A model generated the notes under the pieces. That model ran no database searches, was not told the DNA's origin, and saw only the letters and a program-made list of their open reading frames with translations. A stretch of 64,000 nucleotides of DNA from Dyella sp. 2HG41-7 (GTDB lineage Bacteria > Pseudomonadota > Gammaproteobacteria > Xanthomonadales > Rhodanobacteraceae). The position numbers and the translations under genes are program-made. Of this stretch, positions 43,683 to 53,042 are shown piece by piece. Every line of letters starts with the position of its first letter. Position 1 is the first letter of the stretch. The DNA lies in the NCBI RefSeq assembly GCF_021390675.1, contig NZ_JAJEJV010000004.1:620001-684000 (forward strand), in the 5' to 3' direction.

Positions 43683-46600
43683 TTAGTTCGGGAGCCAAGC
43701 GTCGCGCCATTCCGTCAATTTGTCGCCTTCCAGCATCCAATCCTTCAACACTGCATCGCGCAACGCATCGCCCGATTTCGCCGTAGCATCCAAATCATCC
43801 AGATGCATGCGAATCGCGCCCATCCAATCTTTGTAGCGGTTCTTCACGCGCGTGACCGGCAAATCGTTTTGATAGGAAATCATATCGGTGCAAACCACCG
43901 GAAAGCCGCAAGCGCCGTATTCAAGCAAGCGCAAATTGCTCTTGCATTCGTTGAAGGCATTTTCTTCCAGCGGCGCCAGCGCGAGATCGAGGTTCAGCGA
44001 TGCGAGCTTGCGTGGATATTCTTCGATCGGTACGCCGGTATGAAACTCGTGCACATAGGGGCGAAGCTTGTCGGGGCACATACCGAAGAACACCCATTCC
44101 ACCTCGCCAGCGAGATCGCGCACCACGTCGGCGATCAACTCCAGGTCGCCGCGATGGCTGGAGCCGCCGCCCCAACCGACGCGCGGCTTGCGTCCCACGC
44201 GGCGTTGCGTGGACAAGTCGCTCCACCAATCCACCGGCAGACGATTGAGCACCACGCGGATATCGGAGTGGAAATCTTTCAACTCTTCGGCCAACGTATC
44301 GGTTGATACGACAAAGCGGTCCACCGTCGCTAAGGCGCGTCGCAGCGATTTCACCACGTCTTTTGGGATGATGCTGTGGAATGCGCTCTTGACTGGAACC
44401 TGGTGGATCAAATCGTCCAGCTCGAACACTTTGAAGGCGTTCGAGAAATCGCGATAGCTCTCCAGCAGCTTGATCTGATGCTCGTTGATCTGCCGCTGCA
44501 TAATCAGCGAAGTTGGCTGAAACCGTTCCATCGCCACGGGCTGCAAGTGCACGCCGGCGATGACGCCTTCCACGATGCCGTTGCGTTGCATGGAGGCGAA
44601 CGGCTGACGAATGCGATAGTGACCGCAACCGTGTTCATCGGCGGCGACGCAGAACATACGCGGCAGCAACGGTGTGGCGAACGGTTGCCATGCATGGCTG
44701 CTCAGCGGATTCAATTCGAAGCCGGAGCCGTCGATGCTGAGATTCGTGCTGTAAGCGGGGTCGCGCGCAAGGACATTCATCCACTTGCGATACATCGCGC
44801 CCTGTTCGCCCTCGAAGCGTTTCTGCTTCGCTTCTTGCGCGGTCTTGTCCACCTTGGTCTGGCTGACGCTGCCCACATGCATCAGGCGCGAGTACGGCGT
44901 CCACACGGTGAGGTAGCCGGCCTTGTGCACTTTCAGGCACAGGTCGACGTCGTTGTAGGAGACTTTGAAATCTTGCTCGTCGAGACCGCCGACTTCGTCG
45001 TACACCGATTTGCGGATCATCAAGCAGGCGGCGGTGACGGCGGTGTAGTTTTGATCCACCCGCAGACGATGCATATAACCGTCCGCTTCCATCGGTTGCC
45101 CGATAAACGGATGGTCGGCCGGACCACGCAAACCCAATACCACGCCGCCGTGTTGAATGCGGCCATCGGGGAAATGCAGTTTCGCGCCGACGATACCGAC
45201 TTCCGGACGCTGCGCGTGATTGAGCAGCGCTTCAATCCACTCCGCGTGCAGCACGGCGGTATCGTTGTTGAGCAGTATCAGATACTCGCCACGCGCTTGC
45301 GCCGCGGCGAAGTTATTGATCGCCGAATAGTTGAACGGATACGGATAACGCAACACGCGCAACTGCGCGCTGTTCAAGCGTTCGATGCCGTCGAGATAGG
45401 CGCAGGCGGCGGGTTCTTCCGTATTGTTGTCGACGATCAGCAATTCGTAGTTGATGTAGCTGGTCTTGGACAAAAGACTGTCGATCAGGCCGTTGAGCAT
45501 CGGCAGCTGATCCTTGGTCGGTATGATGATCGACACCAGCGGCGTGTGCGCATGCTGATACTTCACGCGATTGAATCCGGGCAGGGAGCCTGGCTCCATC
45601 GTATGCGCCACGCGAATGCGCGTAAGGTGGTTGGACACGATCTCGGCGCTATGCGCTTTCACCGTCTCCGACGCCAGCCACTGACCGTACGCCAGTGCGG
45701 CGCGATGCATCACTTCGCCGATATGGCCGACGGATTGCAAACCGTCCGTTTCGATCAGGCGGAACACCAGATCGAATGTCGCCATATCGCCGTAGCGTTC
45801 GTCCAGGCCACCCAGCTCGGCGCAACGCTGGCGATGGAAGGCCAGTGCGCGACCCGGATAGGGATAGCTGCGCAGCATGTCGAGATTGAAATCCGGCTTG
45901 AACACCGGATGCTGGAACAAGCCGTTCGCGTGTGCGTCTTCGTCGTAATACACGGCGCGAACGTACGGATGCGCGACCACGCGCTCGGCCAGCAACAACA
46001 GCGCGGCCGAATGCAGCAAGTCGCCGGCGTAAAGCATTTGCACCCAGTCGGCATCGCTGGCAGCGATTTCGGTGCTCAGTTGCGACATGACATCGCCGTC
46101 GCCGCTGATCACGCTGAGCTGGGTGTGCGGATAATGCTGCGCCTCCAGGCTTGCGCGCGTGGTTTGCATGGCGTCCGCGTCGTTGGCGGTATCGATCACG
46201 ATCACATGCATGCGCGGCGGCGCGCCGACCGCTTCGATACGGCGCATCGCCTGCGCAATGGCCGTTTCGCTGAGCTGCAGTTTCGCCTGCCAATGTTTGT
46301 AGAGATCCGAGGGCGGCGGCGGAATCAACCATTCGGGAATGATCTTGAGATGACGATCGGTGCGGTTCCAGCAATCGCCGTCGTGAATTTCGCGCGCGAA
46401 GGCCTCGTTGATATGGCGACCGTGCCCGATCCATTCGGCCGAGGCGTCGATCTGCAGGCGCTTGCATAGCCAAGTCACGCGTTCGACCGGCGAAGCCAAG
46501 CCCGTCAGCGATTCCAAACCGGCCTCGTAAGCGACCTGCCAAAGACCAACGTACACCGGAATTTGTTTCTCGACCGGCGTACGCGCGCGCCACGCGCCGC

Positions 46601-48686
46601 CGTGGAAACTCAGGCTTTCGCCATCGGGTTCCATGTATACATTCGCGGGCATGGCGTCGAGCCACTCGCCCGGAATTTTGTCTTCGTCGTCAGCTTGCGC
46701 GTAGATAAGCGCGCCCCACTGACGCAGCAACGACACCAGCACGTCAGCGCGCTGATCGTGAAGCGCCTTGCGCAGCTGCACCAGTAATGAGCGGCCGGAA
46801 GGCAGCTCGCGCGGTTCCAGCGCAAGATCGAACGCGGAGCCGATCCAAGTTTGATCGGGGAGCATCGTGCGCGGAATCGTTCGGACCGCGCCGTCCTCCA
46901 GTACGTAGTCAGTGACGGTGTTGATCGCCGGCACGCGATTGTCGGCGAAGGATTGCGCCAGCTTGTCCGCACGCAGGGGCGACGGCGCGCCATGGCGACG
47001 CGCGACGAGCATCAGTCCGGGCGCGTAATCCGCAAATGTGCCCGCTTCGAATTGCATCTCCCAATGCGCGGCCTCTTTGCCGGCTTCGCGCAGCAAGGGG
47101 CGTTGCGCAACGAGATCGTCCAGTCGCATGTTCGGCGCAAGCTTGGTTGCTTGCGCGGAGATCAACACTTCCGGCAACCACACATCGGGAAAGGCCAGTT
47201 GCAGATCGATATCTTCCAACCCGGCTTCACGCAGCGCGGCTTCGATCTTGGCGCGAGTGGGAATATCGCGGTGGTCGGGCGACGCCTGGCGATTGGGCGT
47301 CATCAAAATCAACGTGCCGTTCGGCTTGAGCGCGTTAGCGGCGATAGCGATGGCATCGCGCAATGCCTCATTGCGTGGAAGCGCTTCGGCGTAGTCGTCG
47401 CCGACGGTCAGCGACACCACATCGTAATTCGGTTGCAAGGCCAACTCGCGCAGACTGGCTTGGAACACGCGCGCATGCGGAAACTCGCGCACACGCGCTG
47501 CAGCGACGCGCGCCCAGTGCGGCGCGAACTCGATGGCGTCGATCGCGCAACTGCGCTCGGCCCAGGCGCGCGTCAGCACGCCGCCGCCGCAACCGATCTC
47601 CAGCACGCGCGTACCTTCTTTGAAAGGCTCCAATGCATGCAGCAGGTTGGTTCGGCGTGGCGACAGATGCAGCGCGCTGGTGCGGCTGTGAATTTCTTTG
47701 GCGAGCGTAGGCGAATACACGCTGGTGTCGCTCGCGTCCTGCACCAAGTCATGGATTTGGGTGGCGAGGCGATGAATCGCTTTATGCGCGGGACGATCGC
47801 GCAACGGCGAATGCCACACGCCTTCTTCGTTCTGGGCGAACGATTCCAGCGGCCACGTCGGCGGCAACACGCCAAGCTGCGCGACCACGCGCAGCACCGC
47901 GTCGTCGTGCGTGGTGTTGAGAATTTCTTCGTGCAGCAGGAACTCGTTCCAGTCGCGCGCGCCGGTACCGTCCGCAAAGCCGCGGTCGAACTTGCGGCGG
48001 CATTCTTCTTCCGACTTGCTCCAGTAATGATTGATGCGCAGCTTGTTGACCGACACCTTGCTGGTGAACGGTCCGTCGATGGCTAGGCCGTTTTCGTCGA
48101 CGGCGCGCCCGTTGTCGGCGTACTGCATGAAATGCGGATTCGGGCAGCCGGTCACCTTGGACGGTTGCACGATGCTCTTTATATGTGCGTTTTCCGAACG
48201 GTAGCTGCCGTCTGGCAGACGAAGATGCGCATAGTGCACGCCGCCGTTGAGATCGCCGCGGCGTAGATAGTTTTCCAACACGCCGCCTTGCGGCTTTTGT
48301 TTATGGCCGCCGGAACCGAACATCACCCAATTCACACCCACGCCGGGATGATCGGCGAATTCCGCCAACGCATCCGGCAGCAGCGCGGCGTTGGGCGCGA
48401 ACAGGAATTCGTCCACATCGATAAACGCGAGCCAATCCGTTTCGCTGCCGTGCGCGCGCAGGCAATGCTCGTACGCCTGCAACTGCGCCGGATGCTGCGG
48501 CCATTCGTGCAGCACCACGGCGCCGGAGGCGATATGCGGCTGCAACGCATCCAGATAGCGATCCGAACTGTTGTTGTTGTAAAGGTAGAAACGCTCCACG
48601 CCCATGAGCTGATGGAACTCCACCCATTCGCGCAGATACGCAGCTTCGTCCTTAAACACCGCGCAAATCGCAAGCACGCAACGCAT
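43683..48686 (-). CDS. giant multidomain glycosyltransferase, likely flagellin glycosylation
   Basis: This 1667-residue cytoplasmic protein has at least five parts. Residues 3-260 form a GT92/GT2-like domain (CAVFKDEAAYLREWVEFH, FIDVDEF at 88-94). Residues about 345-480 form a methyltransferase domain (VLEIGCGGG at 361-369). About 840-1020 resembles a degenerate GT2 domain. About 1048-1280 is a canonical GT2 domain (SIIIPTKDQ, LLNNDTA near 1138). About 1340-1660 is GT4-like (SNLRLLEYGACGFPVVCTD). It lies divergent from fliC, and a near-perfect sigma-54 promoter on the minus strand precedes it, so it should build or attach glycan on flagellin. Substrate and domain division of labour are unknown. 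Confidence 0.88.
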   Translation of the reverse strand: MRCVLAICAVFKDEAAYLREWVEFHQLMGVERFYLYNNNSSDRYLDALQPHIASGAVVLHEWPQHPAQLQAYEHCLRAHGSETDWLAFIDVDEFLFAPNAALLPDALAEFADHPGVGVNWVMFGSGGHKQKPQGGVLENYLRRGDLNGGVHYAHLRLPDGSYRSENAHIKSIVQPSKVTGCPNPHFMQYADNGRAVDENGLAIDGPFTSKVSVNKLRINHYWSKSEEECRRKFDRGFADGTGARDWNEFLLHEEILNTTHDDAVLRVVAQLGVLPPTWPLESFAQNEEGVWHSPLRDRPAHKAIHRLATQIHDLVQDASDTSVYSPTLAKEIHSRTSALHLSPRRTNLLHALEPFKEGTRVLEIGCGGGVLTRAWAERSCAIDAIEFAPHWARVAAARVREFPHARVFQASLRELALQPNYDVVSLTVGDDYAEALPRNEALRDAIAIAANALKPNGTLILMTPNRQASPDHRDIPTRAKIEAALREAGLEDIDLQLAFPDVWLPEVLISAQATKLAPNMRLDDLVAQRPLLREAGKEAAHWEMQFEAGTFADYAPGLMLVARRHGAPSPLRADKLAQSFADNRVPAINTVTDYVLEDGAVRTIPRTMLPDQTWIGSAFDLALEPRELPSGRSLLVQLRKALHDQRADVLVSLLRQWGALIYAQADDEDKIPGEWLDAMPANVYMEPDGESLSFHGGAWRARTPVEKQIPVYVGLWQVAYEAGLESLTGLASPVERVTWLCKRLQIDASAEWIGHGRHINEAFAREIHDGDCWNRTDRHLKIIPEWLIPPPPSDLYKHWQAKLQLSETAIAQAMRRIEAVGAPPRMHVIVIDTANDADAMQTTRASLEAQHYPHTQLSVISGDGDVMSQLSTEIAASDADWVQMLYAGDLLHSAALLLLAERVVAHPYVRAVYYDEDAHANGLFQHPVFKPDFNLDMLRSYPYPGRALAFHRQRCAELGGLDERYGDMATFDLVFRLIETDGLQSVGHIGEVMHRAALAYGQWLASETVKAHSAEIVSNHLTRIRVAHTMEPGSLPGFNRVKYQHAHTPLVSIIIPTKDQLPMLNGLIDSLLSKTSYINYELLIVDNNTEEPAACAYLDGIERLNSAQLRVLRYPYPFNYSAINNFAAAQARGEYLILLNNDTAVLHAEWIEALLNHAQRPEVGIVGAKLHFPDGRIQHGGVVLGLRGPADHPFIGQPMEADGYMHRLRVDQNYTAVTAACLMIRKSVYDEVGGLDEQDFKVSYNDVDLCLKVHKAGYLTVWTPYSRLMHVGSVSQTKVDKTAQEAKQKRFEGEQGAMYRKWMNVLARDPAYSTNLSIDGSGFELNPLSSHAWQPFATPLLPRMFCVAADEHGCGHYRIRQPFASMQRNGIVEGVIAGVHLQPVAMERFQPTSLIMQRQINEHQIKLLESYRDFSNAFKVFELDDLIHQVPVKSAFHSIIPKDVVKSLRRALATVDRFVVSTDTLAEELKDFHSDIRVVLNRLPVDWWSDLSTQRRVGRKPRVGWGGGSSHRGDLELIADVVRDLAGEVEWVFFGMCPDKLRPYVHEFHTGVPIEEYPRKLASLNLDLALAPLEENAFNECKSNLRLLEYGACGFPVVCTDMISYQNDLPVTRVKNRYKDWMGAIRMHLDDLDATAKSGDALRDAVLKDWMLEGDKLTEWRDAWLPN

Positions 48687-48776
48687 TGGCCTTCCTCGTC
48701 TGATCGATAAGGCGCAGGCACAGGCGTCGGAATTCCGACGCGTCCGGTGCCAAAACGCCGGATTTGAGGGGTAGGG

Positions 48777-48792
48777 AGCAATGTTGGTGCCA
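48777..48792 (-). promoter_or_regulatory. sigma-54 (RpoN) promoter of the giant glycosyltransferase
   Basis: Read on the minus strand, TGGCACCAACATTGCT matches TGGCAC-N5-TTGCW at every conserved position, with GG and GC 10 bp apart. It lies 91 bp upstream of the start codon, tying the gene to the flagellar hierarchy. Confidence 0.85.
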
Positions 48793-48844
48793 ACGGCGGC
48801 GATGCCTCATTGAAGAGGCGCGCGATAAGGCTTGCGACGTGTAG

Positions 48845-48951
48845 CCCTCCCCTACGTGAAGTAGGGAAGGGTTGTGTGGGGTGAAGTCGTTGAGCTTGCC
48901 GCAAGCGCCTGCAACCCCACCCCAGCCCTCCCCTGCACGCAGGGGGGGGAG
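48845..48951. repeat. 'CCCTCCCC' inverted-repeat element, copy 5
   Basis: CCCTCCCCTAC with a slightly imperfect complement on the left, and CCCTCCCCTGC with GCAGGGGGGGAG on the right, lie around about 50 bp between the sigma-54 promoter and the fliC promoter. Confidence 0.83.
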
Positions 48952-49064
48952 TAAATGCGAAGAGCGTGCGCGTTCGGCATCAATGCAAAAACCTTTAGCG
49001 CTTCACATCACATTTTTTCGCTCCATCCCCTTGGCACGCTTGAAAAAAATTTTCAAGGGAACGC

Positions 49065-49091
49065 TTAAGTAATCCTGGAAAGCGCCGAAAA
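49065..49091 (+). promoter_or_regulatory. sigma-28 (FliA) promoter of fliC
   Basis: TTAAGTAA, 11 bp, GCCGAAAA matches the sigma-28 consensus at GCCGA and the AA of both elements. It lies about 79 bp upstream of the fliC start codon. Confidence 0.75.
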
Positions 49092-49169
49092 AGTTTCCGA
49101 GGCGGTCGGCACAGCAAGTCACTGGACCCCGCTGGTTTGAGTACAACTTATTCGTTCCAGGAGACTTCC

Positions 49170-50402
49170 ATGTCACTCGTTCTTAATACCAACATCGCCT
49201 CGCTGCAGGCCCAGAACAACCTGAGCCGTTCGACCAGCGCACTGAGCACCGCTACCCAGGATTTGTCCTCGGGTCTGAAGATCAACAGCGCGGCCGACAA
49301 CGCTGCCGGTTACGCCATCGCCACGCGTTTCCAGACGCAGATCGGTGGTCTGGGTCAGGCCAGCACCAACGCCAGCGACGCCATCAACTTGTCGCAGACC
49401 GCGGGTTCGGCGCTGAGCCAGGTCACGTCCAACCTGCAGTCGATCCGCGATCTCGCGGTGCAGGCGGCCAACGGCACGTATCAGTCTTCCGACCGCGCCG
49501 CGATCAACACCTCGGTGCAGCAGTACCTGTCGGAAATCACGCGTATCGCCAACCAGACCACCTTCAACGGCACCAACGTGTTGAACGGTTCGGTGAGCAG
49601 CTTGTCGTTCCAGATCGGTGCGAACGTCGGCCAGGCCATCAATGTGCAGCTCGGCCAGGGCGTCACCACCGGCCAGATGGGCCAGACCTCCGAGATCTCC
49701 ACGGCCAACATGAGCGGCGCGTTCGTGAACGCCAGTGGCGCGACCGGTCAGTCGATCAGCTTGAGCGGCCTGTCCATCGAAGGTTCGGACGGCAACGTCG
49801 TCAGCCTGAGCGGTGCAACCGCTAACAGCGCACAGGGCGTGGCCGATGCGATCAACGCGGCCGGCGTCGCCGGTGTCAGCGCGGCGGTCAATGCCAGCGG
49901 CGGTATCAACATCTACTCCACCGGCGAGTTGGCGGTTTCCGGTTCGGCCCTTACGGGTGCGGCGGGTACCGTGTTCAACCTGACCACCGGCGCAGTCGCG
50001 TACGGCGCCAGCGGCACCGGCGCAACGGCTTCGGGCTTTGCAGCCACGGGCGCCAGCTACACCGACGGCTCCGTGATCACTGCTTCCGGTTCGCTGGTGG
50101 GTGGCGATGTTTTGACGGTCGACGATGCCAACAGCCTGATCTCTCGCGTAGATGCGGCGCTGACCACGGTCAGCAACTTCGCCAGCACGTTGGGCGCAGT
50201 GCAGAACCGCTTCCAGTCGACGATCGCGACGTTGAGCGCACAGCAAACCAACCTGACGTCCTCGCAAAGTTCGATTCAAGACACGGACTTCGCGGCGACC
50301 ACGGCGCAGCTGAGCAAGTCGCAGGTGTTGCAGCAGGCAGGTATCTCGGTGCTCGCCACCGCGAACTCCCAGCCGCAGCAGATCCTGAAGTTGTTGGGTT
50401 AA
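49170..50402 (+). CDS. fliC: flagellin FliC
   Basis: This 410-residue protein is flagellin, the filament subunit. The conserved D0/D1 ends are clear: SLVLNTNIASLQAQNNLSRSTSALSTATQDLSSGLKINSAADNAAGYAIATRF at the start, and NLTSSQSSIQDTDFAATTAQLSKSQVLQQAGISVLATANSQPQQILKLL at the end. The variable middle (about 180-320) is unusually Ser/Thr/Gly/Ala-rich, offering many O-glycosylation sites, consistent with the adjacent giant glycosyltransferase. CAGGAGA precedes the ATG; an in-frame upstream start at 49137 is rejected. Only one flagellin gene is visible here. A strong terminator follows. Confidence 0.97.
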   Translation: MSLVLNTNIASLQAQNNLSRSTSALSTATQDLSSGLKINSAADNAAGYAIATRFQTQIGGLGQASTNASDAINLSQTAGSALSQVTSNLQSIRDLAVQAANGTYQSSDRAAINTSVQQYLSEITRIANQTTFNGTNVLNGSVSSLSFQIGANVGQAINVQLGQGVTTGQMGQTSEISTANMSGAFVNASGATGQSISLSGLSIEGSDGNVVSLSGATANSAQGVADAINAAGVAGVSAAVNASGGINIYSTGELAVSGSALTGAAGTVFNLTTGAVAYGASGTGATASGFAATGASYTDGSVITASGSLVGGDVLTVDDANSLISRVDAALTTVSNFASTLGAVQNRFQSTIATLSAQQTNLTSSQSSIQDTDFAATTAQLSKSQVLQQAGISVLATANSQPQQILKLLG

Positions 50403-50411
50403 TCAGTAAGA

Positions 50412-50445
50412 CCGGCCATGGCGGAAACGCCATGGCCGGGTTTTT
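50412..50445 (+). terminator. rho-independent terminator of fliC
   Basis: A perfect 12-bp stem, CCGGCCATGGCG with its complement, a GAAA loop and a GTTTTT tail. It begins 10 bp after the fliC stop codon and isolates this highly expressed gene. Confidence 0.95.
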
Positions 50446-50578
50446 GCTTCAAGAGGTCTGGCGGTGTGTGTGCCGTCAGAAAAACCACGCGAGCAGCAGG
50501 TAAAGCTTTCACTCGACACGTTCTTAAGCGCGAGTTTTGCCGGCGGTTCGGTGGCCAGAAACTTCAACGAGGCCCTTC

Positions 50579-52042
50579 ATGAGCAGCATCTCCAGCGTAG
50601 GCAGCACGTCGAGCGCACTCTCCAGCGCGATCAGCGGAGCTTCCTCCACCACCAGCACCGGTTCGAGCGGCAGCGGCATCAGCGGCACCGGCTTGCTCAG
50701 TTCGCTGGGTCTGGGCACGGGGCTGGACGTGAACTCGATCATCACCGCGATGGTCAATGCGCAGGAATCGGGCCCGCAGTCGCAGATCACCAACCAGACG
50801 AATCTGGACAACAACCAGATCGCCGGCCTCACCGCCCTGCAAACCTCATTGAGCGGCATCCAGGCGGCGTTGAACGAGCTGACGTCCAGCACGACGTACA
50901 GCACCTACACCTCCACGCTATCCAATACGTCGCTCGGCACCGCCAGCACTTTGCCGGATGCGTCGCCGGGTACGTACAGCATCAATGTCTCGGCGCTTGC
51001 CACCGCGCAGAAAAGCGTCAGCGCGGCGCAACCCAGCGCGGCGACCATCGGCACCGGCACGCTCAATATCACGGTGGGCAGCAAGACAATGAATGTGTCG
51101 GTCGGCGCGACCGATACGCTGTCGGCCATCGCCAGCAGCATCAACAATGGCAGCGGCAATCCCGGCGTGACGGCGACGATCGTATCGGGCGTCAACGGTA
51201 GCCAGCTGGTGTTGACCTCAACCAGCACCGGCACGGCCAACGCCTTCAGCGTGAGCGCGGGCAGCGGCAGCAGCAGCGGTGTCAGCACGCTGGCCACGTC
51301 GCTCAATACGCCCAGCAGCGCGGCCACCGATGCGTCGTTGACCATCGACGGCATCGCCGTCACCAGCGCCAACAACAGTGTGTCCGGCGCACTGACCGGC
51401 GTCACGTTGAATCTCACGTCGACCGGCAGCTCCCAGCTCACCGTGGCGCAAAGCACCACCCCGATCAGCACGGCGGTGAACGACTTCGTGAGCGCGTACA
51501 ACTCTTACGCAAGCACGGTGAGCCAGCTCGACAGCTACGACAGTTCCACCAAGGCCGCCGGCGTGCTGCTGGGCGACGCAACCTTGTCGTCGATCCAGAG
51601 CCAGCTTTCGAATGTGCTGGGCAGCAGCGTTTCGGGCAACAGCATCGGAAACCTCGCCAGCCTGGGCATTACCCGCAACGCCGACGGCACCATGGTGCTG
51701 AACTCGACCACGCTGGCGAACACGCTTTCCAGCAATCCGTCGGCGGTGCAGGGCTTGTTCACCGGCACCAACGGCCTGGGCACGCGGTTGAGCTCGCTCG
51801 TCACCAATTTCAACAGCAGCTCCGGCGTGTTGCAGACGCGCATCAACAGCCTCAACACGGCCGTGACCAATCTTGCGACCCAGCAGACCGCGCTGAATCA
51901 GCGCATGGCGCTGTATCAGCAGCAGTTGGTGAAGCAATACACGAATCTGAGCACGCTGATGACGTCGCTCAACAACACCAGCTCCTACCTCACGCAATCC
52001 ATGGATGCGATGAACAACGTCAGCAGTAGCAGCAAGGGTTGA
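50579..52042 (+). CDS. fliD: flagellar filament cap protein FliD
   Basis: This 487-residue protein is FliD (HAP2), the filament cap that inserts flagellin. The N-terminus SLGLGTGLDVNSIITAMVNAQESGPQSQITNQTNLDNNQIAGLTALQTSLSGIQAALNEL and a C-terminal helix (LNTAVTNLATQQTALNQRMALYQQQLVKQYTNLSTLMTSLNNTSSYLTQSM) are diagnostic. The ATG at 50579 starts a Ser-rich leader; the longer frame from 50537 is less likely. A GG-N10-GC spacing near 50459 hints at a sigma-54 site, but the match is poor. Confidence 0.95.
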   Translation: MSSISSVGSTSSALSSAISGASSTTSTGSSGSGISGTGLLSSLGLGTGLDVNSIITAMVNAQESGPQSQITNQTNLDNNQIAGLTALQTSLSGIQAALNELTSSTTYSTYTSTLSNTSLGTASTLPDASPGTYSINVSALATAQKSVSAAQPSAATIGTGTLNITVGSKTMNVSVGATDTLSAIASSINNGSGNPGVTATIVSGVNGSQLVLTSTSTGTANAFSVSAGSGSSSGVSTLATSLNTPSSAATDASLTIDGIAVTSANNSVSGALTGVTLNLTSTGSSQLTVAQSTTPISTAVNDFVSAYNSYASTVSQLDSYDSSTKAAGVLLGDATLSSIQSQLSNVLGSSVSGNSIGNLASLGITRNADGTMVLNSTTLANTLSSNPSAVQGLFTGTNGLGTRLSSLVTNFNSSSGVLQTRINSLNTAVTNLATQQTALNQRMALYQQQLVKQYTNLSTLMTSLNNTSSYLTQSMDAMNNVSSSSKG

Positions 52043-52045
52043 TGT

Positions 52046-52480
52046 ATGAGTTATATGTCGCGAAACGGTAGTTCGCTGTACGCACAAACCCGCGCGCAGG
52101 GCAGCGTCGAAGGCGCCGATCGCCACCAGCTTTTGGCGATGTTGTTGGATGGCCTGGTCGATCGCATCAATCAGGCGCGCGGCCATATCCTGCATAAAGA
52201 TGTAGTGGCCAAGGGCGCGGCGTTCGGCAAGGCCATCGGCATCGTCAACGCGCTGCGCGAAAGCCTCGATCACAACGTCGAGCCCACGCTTACCGGTCGT
52301 CTCGATGCGCTGTACGACTATATCAATCGCAGGCTTCTGCACGCGCAATTGAACGACGACGTGCGCGCGCTGGACGAATGCGAGCGCCTGATTGCGCCCA
52401 TTCGCGAAGCCTGGCACGCGATCCGCGAAACCTACCTGGCCGAACTCAACCAGGCGAAGGTGAAAGAAGCCGCGCTATGA
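52046..52480 (+). CDS. fliS: flagellar export chaperone FliS
   Basis: This 144-residue helical protein is FliS, which binds the flagellin C-terminus and keeps it unfolded for export. The family pattern is clear (GADRHQLLAMLLDGLVDRINQARGHI and VNALRESLDHNVEPTLTGRLDALYDYINRRLLHAQLNDD). It starts 3 bp after the fliD stop, and its own stop overlaps the next start (ATGA), so translation is coupled. Confidence 0.95.
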   Translation: MSYMSRNGSSLYAQTRAQGSVEGADRHQLLAMLLDGLVDRINQARGHILHKDVVAKGAAFGKAIGIVNALRESLDHNVEPTLTGRLDALYDYINRRLLHAQLNDDVRALDECERLIAPIREAWHAIRETYLAELNQAKVKEAAL

Positions 52481-52782
52481 ACGACCGGGCCCAAGACGGT
52501 CTGCAGCGTGCGTTGGCGATCACCGTGCAAATGATCGACGCTGCGATGTACGACAACTGGGAACGCGTGGCCGAACTCGACGTCGAGCGCCAAGTCTTCT
52601 TAGAGCAGGCGCAACCGGGCAGCACCGGTCCGCAACATCGGGAAACCTTGCTCGCGTTGCAGGCACACAACCGTGCGTTGCTGGAACGTGCGCAACTGGT
52701 GCACGACGCGGTCGAGCAGCAGCTCAGCCAGCACCAATACAACCATCGGGCGCTGCGTACTTATATAACGTCGTCGCATTGA
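52477..52782 (+). CDS. fliT: FliT-like flagellar chaperone
   Basis: This 101-residue helical protein occupies the fliT position after fliS. FliT-type proteins bind FliD and can repress the master regulator in enteric bacteria. The sequence (LQRALAITVQMIDAAMYDNWERVAELDVERQVFLEQ) shows the N-terminal helix pattern typical of the family, but sequence identity within FliT is low, so assignment rests partly on context. The start overlaps the fliS stop codon. Confidence 0.75.
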   Translation: MNDRAQDGLQRALAITVQMIDAAMYDNWERVAELDVERQVFLEQAQPGSTGPQHRETLLALQAHNRALLERAQLVHDAVEQQLSQHQYNHRALRTYITSSH

Positions 52783-52798
52783 CGCGCCGCCGGCTTTT

Positions 52799-52956
52799 CT
52801 CCCTCTCCCCTCCGGGGAGAGGGTCGGGGTGAGGGGCGAACCTCGCGTGATGCGGATTTTCGACACGCTTATAAAAGCTACTTTTTCCCGAGAAAACCCA
52901 GATTTTCCGCAAGCGCAACCCCTCACCCCAACCCTCTCCCCGAAGGGGAGAGGGAG
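52799..52956. repeat. 'CCCTCTCCCC' inverted-repeat element, copy 6
   Basis: CTCCCTCTCCCCTCCGGGGA on the left and its near-exact reverse complement on the right frame about 80 bp with little structure. It lies between fliT and the PilZ gene. Copy 7 at 58812 has nearly identical arms but an unrelated centre. Confidence 0.92.
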
Positions 52957-53042
52957 TAAGAGCGACGCGATGGCACACGTTGTGAATAATAGAAGCCAAG
53001 AGCCGTTACACCGTCGAAAGACCGACGGAGAGAGGGGAGTTC

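Larger units (their letters stand above)
48687..49169. other. divergent control region between the glycosyltransferase and fliC
   Basis: These 483 bases hold no gene. They contain a sigma-54 promoter toward the glycosyltransferase (48777-48792), an inverted-repeat element (48845-48951), a TTGAAAA-AAA-TTTTCAA palindrome (about 49040-49056), the fliC sigma-28 promoter (49065-49091), and the fliC ribosome-binding site CAGGAGA. Confidence 0.7.

Noticed and set aside
44376-46469. 697-codon plus-strand frame opposite the glycosyltransferase
   Set aside because: It mirrors the coding frame of the glycosyltransferase, which has clear domains; the antisense product has none.
49021-49060. Sigma-54 site before fliC (TTGGCACGCTTGA)
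   Set aside because: The -24 element TGGCAC is present, but no GC follows at the right spacing; the sigma-28 promoter at 49065 explains fliC better.
50459-50474. Sigma-54 promoter before fliD (TGGCGGTGTGTGTGCC)
   Set aside because: Only the GG/GC spacing and TGGC match; the TTGC element is missing, so it was not listed as a promoter.
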